A DNA stretch of 64,000 nucleotides from Aliiroseovarius pelagivivens (GTDB lineage: Bacteria; Pseudomonadota; Alphaproteobacteria; Rhodobacterales; Rhodobacteraceae). The DNA lies in assembly GCF_900302485.1 (NCBI RefSeq), contig NZ_OMOI01000001.1, positions 1-64,000 on the forward strand, given 5' to 3'. The notes under the pieces were generated by a model. That model did not search any database, was not told the DNA's origin, and saw only the letters and a program-made list of their open reading frames with translations. Shown here piece by piece: positions 1 through 6,125 of the stretch. Position numbers and translations under genes: made by a program. Each line of letters opens with the position of its first letter. Position 1 is the first letter of the stretch.

Positions 1-28
1 GCGTGGGAGAGTAGGTCACCGCCAAACC
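1..28 (+). rRNA. rrf: 5S ribosomal RNA, 3' end only
   Basis: Only the final bases of a 5S rRNA lie in the window. Positions 5-23 (GGGAGAGTAGGTCACCGCC) match the conserved 3' portion of alphaproteobacterial 5S, and ACCGCCAAACC would be the 3' strand of helix I. The rest of the rRNA operon must lie upstream. A rho-independent terminator follows at 77-109. A second, truncated copy of the same tail occurs at 1634-1664. Confidence 0.85.
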
Positions 29-76
29 TAATAAAGAACCAAATAGCGTATCCTCTCAAAACGATGACTTAAATAC

Positions 77-109
77 AAAACGCCGGTAGCAAAAAGCTGC
101 CGGCGTTTT
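77..109 (+). terminator. Terminator after the 5S rRNA
   Basis: A 14-bp stem, AAAACGCCGGTAGC (77-90) with GCTGCCGGCGTTTT (96-109), has one G-U pair and a 5-nt A loop, and the 3' arm ends in Ts. It sits about 50 nt after the 5S end. A diverged copy follows the second 5S tail at 1710-1740. Confidence 0.8.
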
Positions 110-259
110 GCATTCGAGGGCTTAGAAATGTCGTTGAAACACCATAAGTAGAACAATTCATACCCCGATCCAGCCAAGCTCACGGTCGGGTTATCAAGGT
201 TGTCATTGATACAATGCATTCGGCTGCCTCACCTGCTTGCTCGCATATGGTAAATAAGC

Positions 260-454
260 ATGAAGAAAAACTACACTATCGCCTTGTTGATTATTTTGGG
301 GCTTCCTTGGGCAATTACAACGCTCAGATTTAAACTGGATGTGCCTTCTGGATGGTGGGAAATAGTTCTGTCCTTGATCTGGTTGCTTGCGTTTGGTTAC
401 CTTGCACTCAAAATCCAAGTCGCTGTGCTTAAGTATTTATCGAACAAGCACTAA
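260..454 (+). CDS. Possible small two-helix membrane protein
   Basis: This is a 64-residue ORF with an ATG start. The translation is strongly hydrophobic in two stretches, about residues 5-23 and 33-56. They are separated by a short polar segment (FKLDVPSGWW), and the protein ends in a basic tail (LKYLSNKH). No family is recognised. There is no convincing Shine-Dalgarno before the ATG, and base composition is lower in GC than the core genes. It lies in the accessory stretch between the 5S end and tRNA-fMet. It could be a real small membrane protein of that island or a chance ORF. The hydrophobic layout is the only positive sign. Confidence 0.35.
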   Translation: MKKNYTIALLIILGLPWAITTLRFKLDVPSGWWEIVLSLIWLLAFGYLALKIQVAVLKYLSNKH

Positions 455-678
455 ACATTCTTGCTAAGGGGAAACCTGTAAGTCTTACCGCTTTGATTGT
501 CCACTTCACGCGTCTAACACGCGACTTCCTACAGGTGTCTGCGGTCCCCGAATTGACCAGTTGAACATTCGAAGTCGTTACCTTTCAGGATGCCGTTGAG
601 TGAACTCCTTGTGAGCATGGCTTGATAGGAGACTTATAAACTGCAAGGTGAAAAGGATTGCCAAAGCAGAGAACCAGC

Positions 679-1515
679 ATGCGCCTCTTCTCCCTCACCC
701 TCCTTACCATGACCGCTTTCGCGGCGAACTCTCTGCTTAACCGGGCGGGGTTGGCCGAGGGTGCCATCGGTCCTGCTGGCTTTGCCGCGATACGGGTAGT
801 TTCCGGCGCGGTGATGTTGTGGGTGTTGATGGTCTTGGGGCAGAGGGCTGCTCCCAAACGCCCTGCGCCTGATTGGATCTCGGCCGGGGCGCTTGCCACT
901 TATCTTCTGGGCTTTTCCTTTGCCTATGTCGCGTTGGATGCGGGGCTGGGGGCTCTGGTGTTGTTCGCCATCGTGCAAGTCACGATGTTTGCGGGCGCGG
1001 TGCGGGCGGGGGATCGGATCCCGGTGCTCAGATGGGGCGGCATGGCCGTGTCAATGTTGGGGCTGGCTTATCTGATTTGGCCGACAGAAAGTGTGCAGCT
1101 TTCCATGCTCCCTTTGATCTTGATGACTGCCGCGGCAATAGGGTGGGGTATCTATTCCTTGATCGGGCGCCGTGCAGTGGAGCCGTTAAAGGCAACTGCA
1201 TGGAATTTCATCTATGCCACGCCTATCGTCCTAGTCGTCACGCTGCCGTTTGTCTGGGGCGAGACGCTGTCCACCCCCGGTATTCTTTTGGCCGTCACCT
1301 CGGGCGCGATCACATCCGGCCTTGGCTATGCGCTTTGGTATCGTGTCCTTCCGCAACTGGGCGCCAGCACTGGCGCGCTCGTTCAGCTTTCGGTTCCGGT
1401 GATCGCCATGCTGGCAGGGGTGATCTTGCTGGGGGAAACCGTTGGATTGCGCGAGGTCACGGCCTCAATCCTTGTGTTGGGCGGCATCGCCATCGGGCTG
1501 ATTGTTCGCAAATAG
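679..1515 (+). CDS. DMT-superfamily permease (EamA domains)
   Basis: This 278-residue integral membrane protein has about ten predicted helices in two EamA-type halves (roughly residues 5-130 and 140-275). It has the usual small-residue-rich helices and a LLGETVG motif before the last helix pair. The family exports or imports small metabolites, and the substrate cannot be read from sequence. The ATG at 679 gives the normal N-terminus (MRLFSLTLLTM). An in-frame TTG at 658 is possible because AAGGTG lies before it, but it would add seven polar residues. The gene ends one base before a fragment of an RTX gene (1517), so the stop codon sits at a recombination junction, although the protein length is normal for the family. 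Confidence 0.85.
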   Translation: MRLFSLTLLTMTAFAANSLLNRAGLAEGAIGPAGFAAIRVVSGAVMLWVLMVLGQRAAPKRPAPDWISAGALATYLLGFSFAYVALDAGLGALVLFAIVQVTMFAGAVRAGDRIPVLRWGGMAVSMLGLAYLIWPTESVQLSMLPLILMTAAAIGWGIYSLIGRRAVEPLKATAWNFIYATPIVLVVTLPFVWGETLSTPGILLAVTSGAITSGLGYALWYRVLPQLGASTGALVQLSVPVIAMLAGVILLGETVGLREVTASILVLGGIAIGLIVRK

Positions 1516-1516
1516 C

Positions 1517-1633
1517 GGCGAAGGCTGGGATTCCGTCAGCTATATGGATGTCTATTGGACCCCCATTCGCGGCATCAAAGGTATCGAAGTTGATTTGGAT
1601 AAAGGTTCAATTCGCGGGTTCGACGGCAATTTC
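1517..1633 (+). pseudogene. Fragment of an RTX calcium-binding protein gene
   Basis: This 117-bp open fragment has no start codon. It translates in one frame to a peptide beginning GEGWDSVSYMDVYW and continuing GIKGIEVDLDKGSIRGFDGN. That is clearly homologous to residues about 175-215 of the intact RTX protein at 2661-3911 (GGGWDTVSYMEVYW, GTKGIKVDFNKGTIRGYDGK). It begins directly after the DMT permease stop and ends directly at a truncated 5S rRNA tail. It is therefore a remnant of a paralogous or earlier RTX gene left by rearrangement and not a functional gene. Several substitutions relative to the intact gene suggest a paralogue, not a recent duplicate. Confidence 0.85.
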
Positions 1634-1664
1634 AGACGTGTGAGAGTAGGTCACCGCCGAACCC
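1634..1664 (+). pseudogene. Second, truncated copy of the 5S rRNA 3' end
   Basis: AGACGTGTGAGAGTAGGTCA and the following ACCGCC-type bases repeat the 3' end of a 5S rRNA, with one G-to-T change relative to positions 1-28. Similarity continues through the downstream spacer and terminator to about 1743, aligning with 1-112. The 5' three quarters of the 5S gene are missing, and an RTX gene fragment is joined in their place. It is a recombination scar and cannot encode a functional 5S. Confidence 0.85.
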
Positions 1665-1709
1665 AATAAAGACCCAGTAAGAATTCTCTCAGACGATGAC
1701 AAATATACC

Positions 1710-1740
1710 AACGCCGGAAGCTAAATAGCTGCCGGCGTTT
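1710..1740 (+). terminator. Duplicated rRNA-operon terminator
   Basis: AACGCCGG-A-AGCT (1710-1722) pairs with AGCT-G-CCGGCGTTT (1727-1740) around an AAAT loop, with one A/G mismatch, and is followed by TTTTG. It is the diverged counterpart of the terminator at 77-109 and probably isolates the luxR-RTX pair from upstream transcription. Confidence 0.7.
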
Positions 1741-1775
1741 TGCGTGAAAGCGGGCCAAATTCGACCTGAGTACAT

Positions 1776-1802
1776 TTTTCTGCTACAATCGGGGGCAGAA
1801 AA
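1776..1802. promoter_or_regulatory. 27-bp dyad upstream of the LuxR-type gene
   Basis: There is a perfect 8-bp inverted repeat, TTTTCTGC (1776-1783) and GCAGAAAA (1795-1802), with an 11-bp spacer. It ends 19 bp before the ATG of the LuxR-type regulator. Position and symmetry suit an operator or promoter-proximal site for autoregulation. No matching consensus is known to me. Confidence 0.4.
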
Positions 1803-1821
1803 TTCATTTATCGCCTAATTG

Positions 1822-2571
1822 ATGAGACCTATTGATACTCATATTATCGCGAACATTTCGTTCGAGATGCAGGCCGCCGGATCATTTGATGAGCGGTGGA
1901 ACACGGCAAACACCATACTGAATCAACTTGGGGCAGATGCGATTACAGCTTCAGCTATTAAGGCGAGTACGGGCGAGGTGAAATGGTTTAAAAGTTCACT
2001 CGAACAGCATGTCGTTGACGCCTATGTCGAACGAGAAATGTACCGGATAGATTCCTTAGTTTCGCATGCGGCACAAAATGGAGGACCGGTTGTCTGGGGC
2101 GCTGAACGTGCATTCACCAACGCAAAGTCTCAAGCTGAACGTGAGTTTTCAGGGTTTGTGCTTGATTGCGGCTATAAGCTGATCGTTTCAAACTCGATGC
2201 CTCGAAGCTTAAACGGAATAGTGCGCAACCTTTCATATTGCTCGAAAATGAGCATCAGTGATTTTCGGCGTCATGGCATCCGGAAAGCTGTGCAATCCGC
2301 CATCAATCAGATCCTGCCTTGGATCGGATGGCCAGAGATGGATTCGCAAACGCCAAACCTTATCCCAGTGCGGGTCAAGCTGACAGGACGCGAGCGCGAG
2401 GCGTTGGCTTATCTGTCTAACGGTCTCATGAATGCGCGGATTGCGCAGTCCATGGGAGTATCAGAAGCGATGGTCGCGAAGCATTTGCAGTCAGCAAAGA
2501 AGAAACTAAAGGCCAAAACACGCGAGCAAGCAGTGGCAATCGCGATAATGGATCGCCTGATTCAGCTGTAA
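1822..2571 (+). CDS. LuxR-type transcriptional regulator, no luxI in the window
   Basis: This is a 249-residue protein. Residues about 20-160 fit the autoinducer-binding domain layout (conserved aromatic residues, e.g. W in VKWFKS and VVWGAE). Residues about 180-249 form a LuxR-type helix-turn-helix: LTGREREALAYLSNG, then NARIAQSMGVSEAMVAKHLQ, then KLKAKTREQAVAIA. The ATG at 1822 is used; a TTG directly before it is the alternative. The gene lies 90 bp upstream of the RTX protein gene on the same strand. A 20-bp dyad starts at its last base, which suggests control of the RTX gene and possibly of itself. No autoinducer synthase lies nearby, so it would be a solo regulator. The ligand is unknown, and binding-pocket residues are only partly recognisable by eye. 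Confidence 0.85.
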   Translation: MRPIDTHIIANISFEMQAAGSFDERWNTANTILNQLGADAITASAIKASTGEVKWFKSSLEQHVVDAYVEREMYRIDSLVSHAAQNGGPVVWGAERAFTNAKSQAEREFSGFVLDCGYKLIVSNSMPRSLNGIVRNLSYCSKMSISDFRRHGIRKAVQSAINQILPWIGWPEMDSQTPNLIPVRVKLTGREREALAYLSNGLMNARIAQSMGVSEAMVAKHLQSAKKKLKAKTREQAVAIAIMDRLIQL

Positions 2572-2591
2572 AGGTATCAATATCTATACCT
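2572..2591. promoter_or_regulatory. 20-bp dyad resembling a lux box, before the RTX gene
   Basis: AGGTAT (2572-2577), an 8-bp spacer and ATACCT (2586-2591) form an inverted repeat with the length and geometry of a lux box (20 bp, two half sites). It lies 69 bp upstream of the RTX start and directly behind the LuxR-type gene. Binding is an inference from position and symmetry. Confidence 0.5.
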
Positions 2592-2660
2592 GTCTCCAAA
2601 GCTGCAGAGTCGGATAATTGTATCTGATTTGAAATGACTGCTTTGGGGAGGGGCTTTCAA

Positions 2661-3911
2661 ATGCCGAATTTTACATACTTTAATGGAAACCAGGGTGCAT
2701 ACCGCTGGGGTGACCTGAACACCGATGACTATAATGTGAACACTTGGAATTCGAGTGGCGCGACGCTTGTCTATAACGGTAACGACGGGCCCTATGACCC
2801 GACGCGCAGCCCATATCGGGCCGAACTTGTATTTGCGAACGCTGTGGAACACACAATCGAGACTGGCCCAGATGCTGGGGATACTGTGTTTATCGGCGGA
2901 AAGCTAAAGACGATCCGTTACTACAACAAAAATGGCGATCTCATCATGGAGATCACAGGTCTAGACATCAGCTTGTCTTGGTTGTCAGCGCAGTTGCGCA
3001 GCAACGACCTCTACGATTTGGGTAGAGCGATCTATGCAAAAGGGGCGACGTTCATTGGCTCAAACGATGGTAGCGGCCCTGATAGTGATTGGACTGGTGA
3101 GAGCATCAATACTAGCTATCGCAACGACAAGGTGAAAGCCAAAGGGGGGGACGACTATATCTCTGACTTTGGCGGAGCCGACGTTTATAACGGCGGCGGA
3201 GGCTGGGATACCGTCAGCTATATGGAAGTCTATTGGAACCCCCATCTTGGCACCAAAGGTATCAAAGTCGATTTCAACAAAGGCACAATTCGCGGGTACG
3301 ACGGCAAGGTTGACACGATCAAAAGCATTGAAGGTGTGCGTGGTACCTACATGAAAGACACGTTTTATGGGGACAAGAAAGACAATGCCTTCATGGGGTT
3401 GGCCGGCAACGATTATATCAATGGTCGGGGTGGGTTTGACTACGTCCAGTATAGAAGAGATGACCAGCAAGGCGGCACGGACGGGGTAAAGGTCGACCTA
3501 AAAGCGGGGACGGCGCGTGACGGTTTCGGGAACACCGATACACTGGTCAGCATCGAAGGCGCTGGGGGAACCGATTACAACGACGTGTTCCGCGACAACA
3601 AAAAGGATAACTTCTTCCGAGGCCGGGATGGAGACGACCGTTTCATTCTGACCAAGGGGGATGACCGCGTCCGTGGCGATGATGGTGCGGACACCTTCGT
3701 GTTTAAGAGCAACAACTGGGAACATGACTGGATCGAAGATTTCGACGATTCCGAAGGCGACAAGATCGAGCTGAACCATGCAACTCAGTTTTCCGACCTG
3801 ACGATCTTTCAGGATGGCTCGAATACGGTGATTGAATATCAGGGCAACAGCATCACGTTGGAAGACTTCACGGCGACCGATTTGGATGCGGGCGATTTCA
3901 TTTTTGTTTGA
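2661..3911 (+). CDS. RTX-type calcium-binding secreted protein
   Basis: This is a 416-residue acidic protein without visible cysteines and without an N-terminal signal peptide, as expected of type I secretion substrates. Degenerate glycine/aspartate repeats appear at about residues 157-187 (GGDDYISDFGGADVYNGGGG), 246-264 (GLAGNDYINGRGGFD) and 319-348 (GRDGDDRF, KGDDRVRGDDGADTFVF). These bind calcium in the family. Two ~100-residue internal segments are homologous to each other (GIKVDFNKGTIR and GVKVDLKAGTAR). The C-terminus, ITLEDFTATDLDAGDFIFV, looks like a secretion tail. The ATG at 2661 follows a strong GGGGAGGGG. The N-terminal 150 residues match no domain I know. No ABC/HlyD genes are adjacent. 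The start of an HlyD adaptor is at the far end of the window. Confidence 0.85.
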   Translation: MPNFTYFNGNQGAYRWGDLNTDDYNVNTWNSSGATLVYNGNDGPYDPTRSPYRAELVFANAVEHTIETGPDAGDTVFIGGKLKTIRYYNKNGDLIMEITGLDISLSWLSAQLRSNDLYDLGRAIYAKGATFIGSNDGSGPDSDWTGESINTSYRNDKVKAKGGDDYISDFGGADVYNGGGGWDTVSYMEVYWNPHLGTKGIKVDFNKGTIRGYDGKVDTIKSIEGVRGTYMKDTFYGDKKDNAFMGLAGNDYINGRGGFDYVQYRRDDQQGGTDGVKVDLKAGTARDGFGNTDTLVSIEGAGGTDYNDVFRDNKKDNFFRGRDGDDRFILTKGDDRVRGDDGADTFVFKSNNWEHDWIEDFDDSEGDKIELNHATQFSDLTIFQDGSNTVIEYQGNSITLEDFTATDLDAGDFIFV

Positions 3912-3918
3912 TGCGACC

Positions 3919-3952
3919 AGGCACCCGCGCCGTGTATTTCGGGCGGGTGCCT
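3919..3952 (+). terminator. Hairpin after the RTX gene
   Basis: AGGCACCCGC (3919-3928) pairs perfectly with GCGGGTGCCT (3943-3952), eight bases after the RTX stop. There is no clear U-run, so it may be a weak terminator or an mRNA 3' stabiliser. Confidence 0.55.
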
Positions 3953-4055
3953 GCTCAACTTTGGTAAGAAACGGTGATTCTGGGTGATTTGACTGGGGAA
4001 GACGTCTGAGTTTAGCCTGTCAAACAATGGGTAAAGTATCGTTCCGAACTAACCA

Positions 4056-4748
4056 ATGAGCCAGTCCGTGCTATCTGACATCTTAGTAATAGCTGCGGCT
4101 ACGGCTTTCGTTCTGGGCTATCTGATTATCAATCAGATAGCGCTGCGATTTATGCTGCTTGTCGGGACCGGGCTGTATATCTGGTACTATGCAGTTGTTG
4201 CAGACAGCCCGCTATGGGCAGCCATCTGGGCAAGCGCGGCCACCGGCACGGCAAATATTGTGGGACTGACCAGCCTTTTCTTAAGAAAGTCCAAATGGAT
4301 TATCCCGAACCGTGACAAGGATTTGTATCCTGAATTCGAAGCGTTGCCCCCAGGTGATTTCCGCCAACTCGTGCTGTTGGCCCGTCGCGAAACACGTATG
4401 AAAAACGAGGTTCTGACAACCTCTGGGTCTGCAGTGACGTCACTGTTTTACGTAATTTCTGGACGGGTTGAGATCCGAAAAAAGGGAAGCGTGTTTTCTA
4501 TGCGCAGTGGCAACTTCGTGGGTGAAGTTGCCTTTTTGACCAACGAAGCTGCTTCGGCGACCACGCTGATGGCCACAGATGGCGAATTACTGTGCTGGGA
4601 TGTCGAGCAGCTTCGGCGTCGCGCCGAGCGGGATACGCGGTTCCGTCTGGCGTTGGACGCAATGATTTCGTTGGATCTGGCGTACAAGGTCGCGAATGCC
4701 GGATCTCCAATCGCAGAACCTGCATCTGCTCACACCAAAGCGATGTGA
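4056..4748 (+). CDS. Popeye-like membrane protein with cyclic-nucleotide-type domain
   Basis: In this 230-residue protein, residues about 8-75 hold three hydrophobic helices. Residues about 95-205 form a cNMP-binding-type beta roll: VLTTSGSAVTSLFYVISGRVEIR, then SGNFVGEVAFLTNEAASATT, which corresponds to the phosphate-binding cassette. This architecture matches bacterial Popeye-like proteins. The arginine that contacts the cyclic phosphate in canonical CRP/PKA cassettes is not present (AASATT in its place), so ligand binding is uncertain or differs. There is no DNA-binding domain, so it is not a CRP/FNR regulator. The gene is convergent with, and 2 bp from, the deacylase gene at 4751. It is likely a sensor or trafficking-type membrane protein, with function unknown. 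Confidence 0.7.
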   Translation: MSQSVLSDILVIAAATAFVLGYLIINQIALRFMLLVGTGLYIWYYAVVADSPLWAAIWASAATGTANIVGLTSLFLRKSKWIIPNRDKDLYPEFEALPPGDFRQLVLLARRETRMKNEVLTTSGSAVTSLFYVISGRVEIRKKGSVFSMRSGNFVGEVAFLTNEAASATTLMATDGELLCWDVEQLRRRAERDTRFRLALDAMISLDLAYKVANAGSPIAEPASAHTKAM

Positions 4749-4750
4749 CC

Positions 4751-5263
4751 CTATTGCGCGTAGCGTAGAAGCAAGGTTTCCAGCCCGGGATTTGGAGTGG
4801 GGTGTCCAAGCCCTCCGTTCGAGCGATGGTCCAGAGAAATCCCAATGCGTTCACCCGAAGAGCGATAAGCGCCAGCTTCAATGCCGGATCGGAACTCGAC
4901 CGGATACCCCAAGCGCGGCCCATCATTCGATCGCATCCACCATCCTGGAACGAAACTGAGTTCTGCAAATCCGGGGCCGCTTGGCATGCGGAACTCGTTC
5001 ACAGCCCCGGCACCGATCCAGACATCGCCAAGGTTATCAACAGACAGGCCAACAACCGGGCGAAACGGTCCGAAACTGACGGGAAGGTCGTGTCGATAGT
5101 AAACTTCGCCCCCAATCGAATCTGCTTCAAATATGACGCTGCCCGCAGACATGGTGTGGCGAGCGATCTCCATCGCGGGTTTGACGCAACCACGATCGCA
5201 GTGATTGACCAACATGTCGATCAACCCTGTAAGCAGAAACAAAATGGCCAGTGTGCCGTCCAT
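4751..5263 (-). CDS. PagL-like lipid A 3-O-deacylase / acyloxyacyl hydrolase family
   Basis: This 170-residue protein has a hydrophobic N-terminus (residues 4-18, signal-like), alternating beta-strand segments, and a C-terminal strand ending in LLLRYAQ. Near the C-terminus H146-x-S148-N149 followed by N158 and E162 matches the PagL catalytic signature (HxSN with a downstream Glu). The family removes the 3-O-linked acyl chain of lipid A in the outer membrane. The ATG at 5263 is chosen because GAGGG lies 5 bp before it; a TTG seven codons upstream is less likely. It sits between the Popeye-like gene and tRNA-fMet in the accessory block. Sequence similarity outside the signature is modest, so substrate specificity is inferred. 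Confidence 0.65.
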   Translation of the reverse strand: MDGTLAILFLLTGLIDMLVNHCDRGCVKPAMEIARHTMSAGSVIFEADSIGGEVYYRHDLPVSFGPFRPVVGLSVDNLGDVWIGAGAVNEFRMPSGPGFAELSFVPGWWMRSNDGPRLGYPVEFRSGIEAGAYRSSGERIGISLDHRSNGGLGHPTPNPGLETLLLRYAQ

Positions 5264-5407
5264 GAAACCCTCATTTGTTCCCAAAGACTTAGCGAACTAA
5301 GTCAGCGGTGTCACCAGCCGGAAACTGACTTCGCATTTTGTGGCAGTTTTTTTGCCGATTGCGCTTGAGCTTCCCGAAGCCCGGGACTATATACGCAATA
5401 CTACTGG

Positions 5408-5473
<66 letters not shown>

Positions 5474-5484
<11 letters not shown>

Positions 5485-5542
5485 AAAGCTGATTAGTAAT
5501 CAGGTACTTAAAGGTCGCCCTTGGGCGGCCTTTTTGTTTGGG
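5474..5542 (+). repeat. Direct repeat copy 1: tRNA-fMet 3' end, trailer and terminator
   Basis: The stretch from TCCCGC of the acceptor stem through GTAATCAG, the hairpin and TTTTTGTTTGGG recurs with scattered substitutions at 9781-9850. This copy includes the functional tRNA end. Together the copies bracket a recombinase remnant and the adhesin gene, as attachment-site repeats of an integrated element would. Confidence 0.8.
5509..5537 (+). terminator. Terminator of tRNA-fMet
   Basis: AAAGGTCGCCC, TTG loop region, GGCGGCCTTT, then TTTTGTTT: a GC-rich stem with one U-G pair followed by a U-run, 25 nt after the tRNA. A near-identical hairpin is at 9819-9846. Confidence 0.85.
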
Positions 5543-5633
5543 TGATTGCTTGTGGAAGCAATTGGAAGCGTTTCACGGAGCAAGAGGTGGAACGCGAGAG
5601 GTGATTTCCGCGGTCTCGCTTTTTGATGTCTGA

Positions 5634-5867
5634 TCATTCAGCGGCGACGCTGGATCGGCGACCTTGCCCCGTTAGATGTCAGTGAAGAACAGGTTGTTCG
5701 GGTTTTAAGCTGGCTCGCTCGGTTCCTAGCGCCGTTTTTCGATGTTCAAGATCATCCATCTTCGCCTTCAAGCCGGGATGAAAAATTCCTTCGGTGATGG
5801 CCTCGATTATTCTGGCGATTTGCGTGGTGACCTTTACGAGCTCGCGTTCCTAGTCCGCTGTGGTTTT
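5634..5867 (-). pseudogene. Decayed serine recombinase, C-terminal region
   Basis: On the minus strand one frame reads ERELVKVTTQ, then IARIIEAITEGIFHPGLKAK, then MDDLEHRKTALGTERASL and KPEQPVLH. This resembles the coiled-coil C-terminal part of Rhodobacteraceae serine-family site-specific recombinases (pattern ...I..I..AI..G.FHP.MKAKMD.LE..K..LE). The frame is interrupted by stops at 5850-5852, 5679-5681 and 5634-5636. The catalytic resolvase domain and zinc ribbon are absent, so it is a dead remnant. It lies 150 bp beyond tRNA-fMet and inside the pair of tRNA-tail repeats. A 65-aa ORF reading another frame through the same bases is spurious. Nothing else recognisable lies in 5543-6125. Confidence 0.6.
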
Positions 5868-6125
5868 CCATGAGCAGTTCTGTGTGTAAGGGCGCATGGC
5901 GCAGGTCTGAATAAGGTTTCGGGTGACGTAGGGGAATAAAAAATACCACGTGCAGCAGAATTGCTTGACTTATTAACCATCATGTCAAAACGTGGCGCGG
6001 AGCTGCAGGTTTCCTGCGGAAGCGCGACAATATTGGAATGGTTGGATAATTTTTGGTTCCGCGGGGCGCATGAAATCCCAATTGCGGTCAGGTTTATTCA
6101 ACTAGAAGGGGATAGCCTAGTGTGG

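Noticed and set aside
873..1643. 256-aa plus-strand ORF overlapping the DMT permease
   Set aside because: It is in another frame of the permease gene, rich in Cys, Arg and Gly with no organised hydrophobicity; the permease frame reads as a proper ten-helix protein.
4802..5368. 188-aa plus-strand ORF opposite the PagL-like gene
   Set aside because: Composition is random and no family is seen, while the minus strand shows a signal-like N-terminus and the PagL signature.
5752..5949. 65-aa minus-strand ORF after tRNA-fMet
   Set aside because: It reads a shifted frame through the serine recombinase remnant. The meaningful similarity is in the neighbouring frame and is interrupted by stops.
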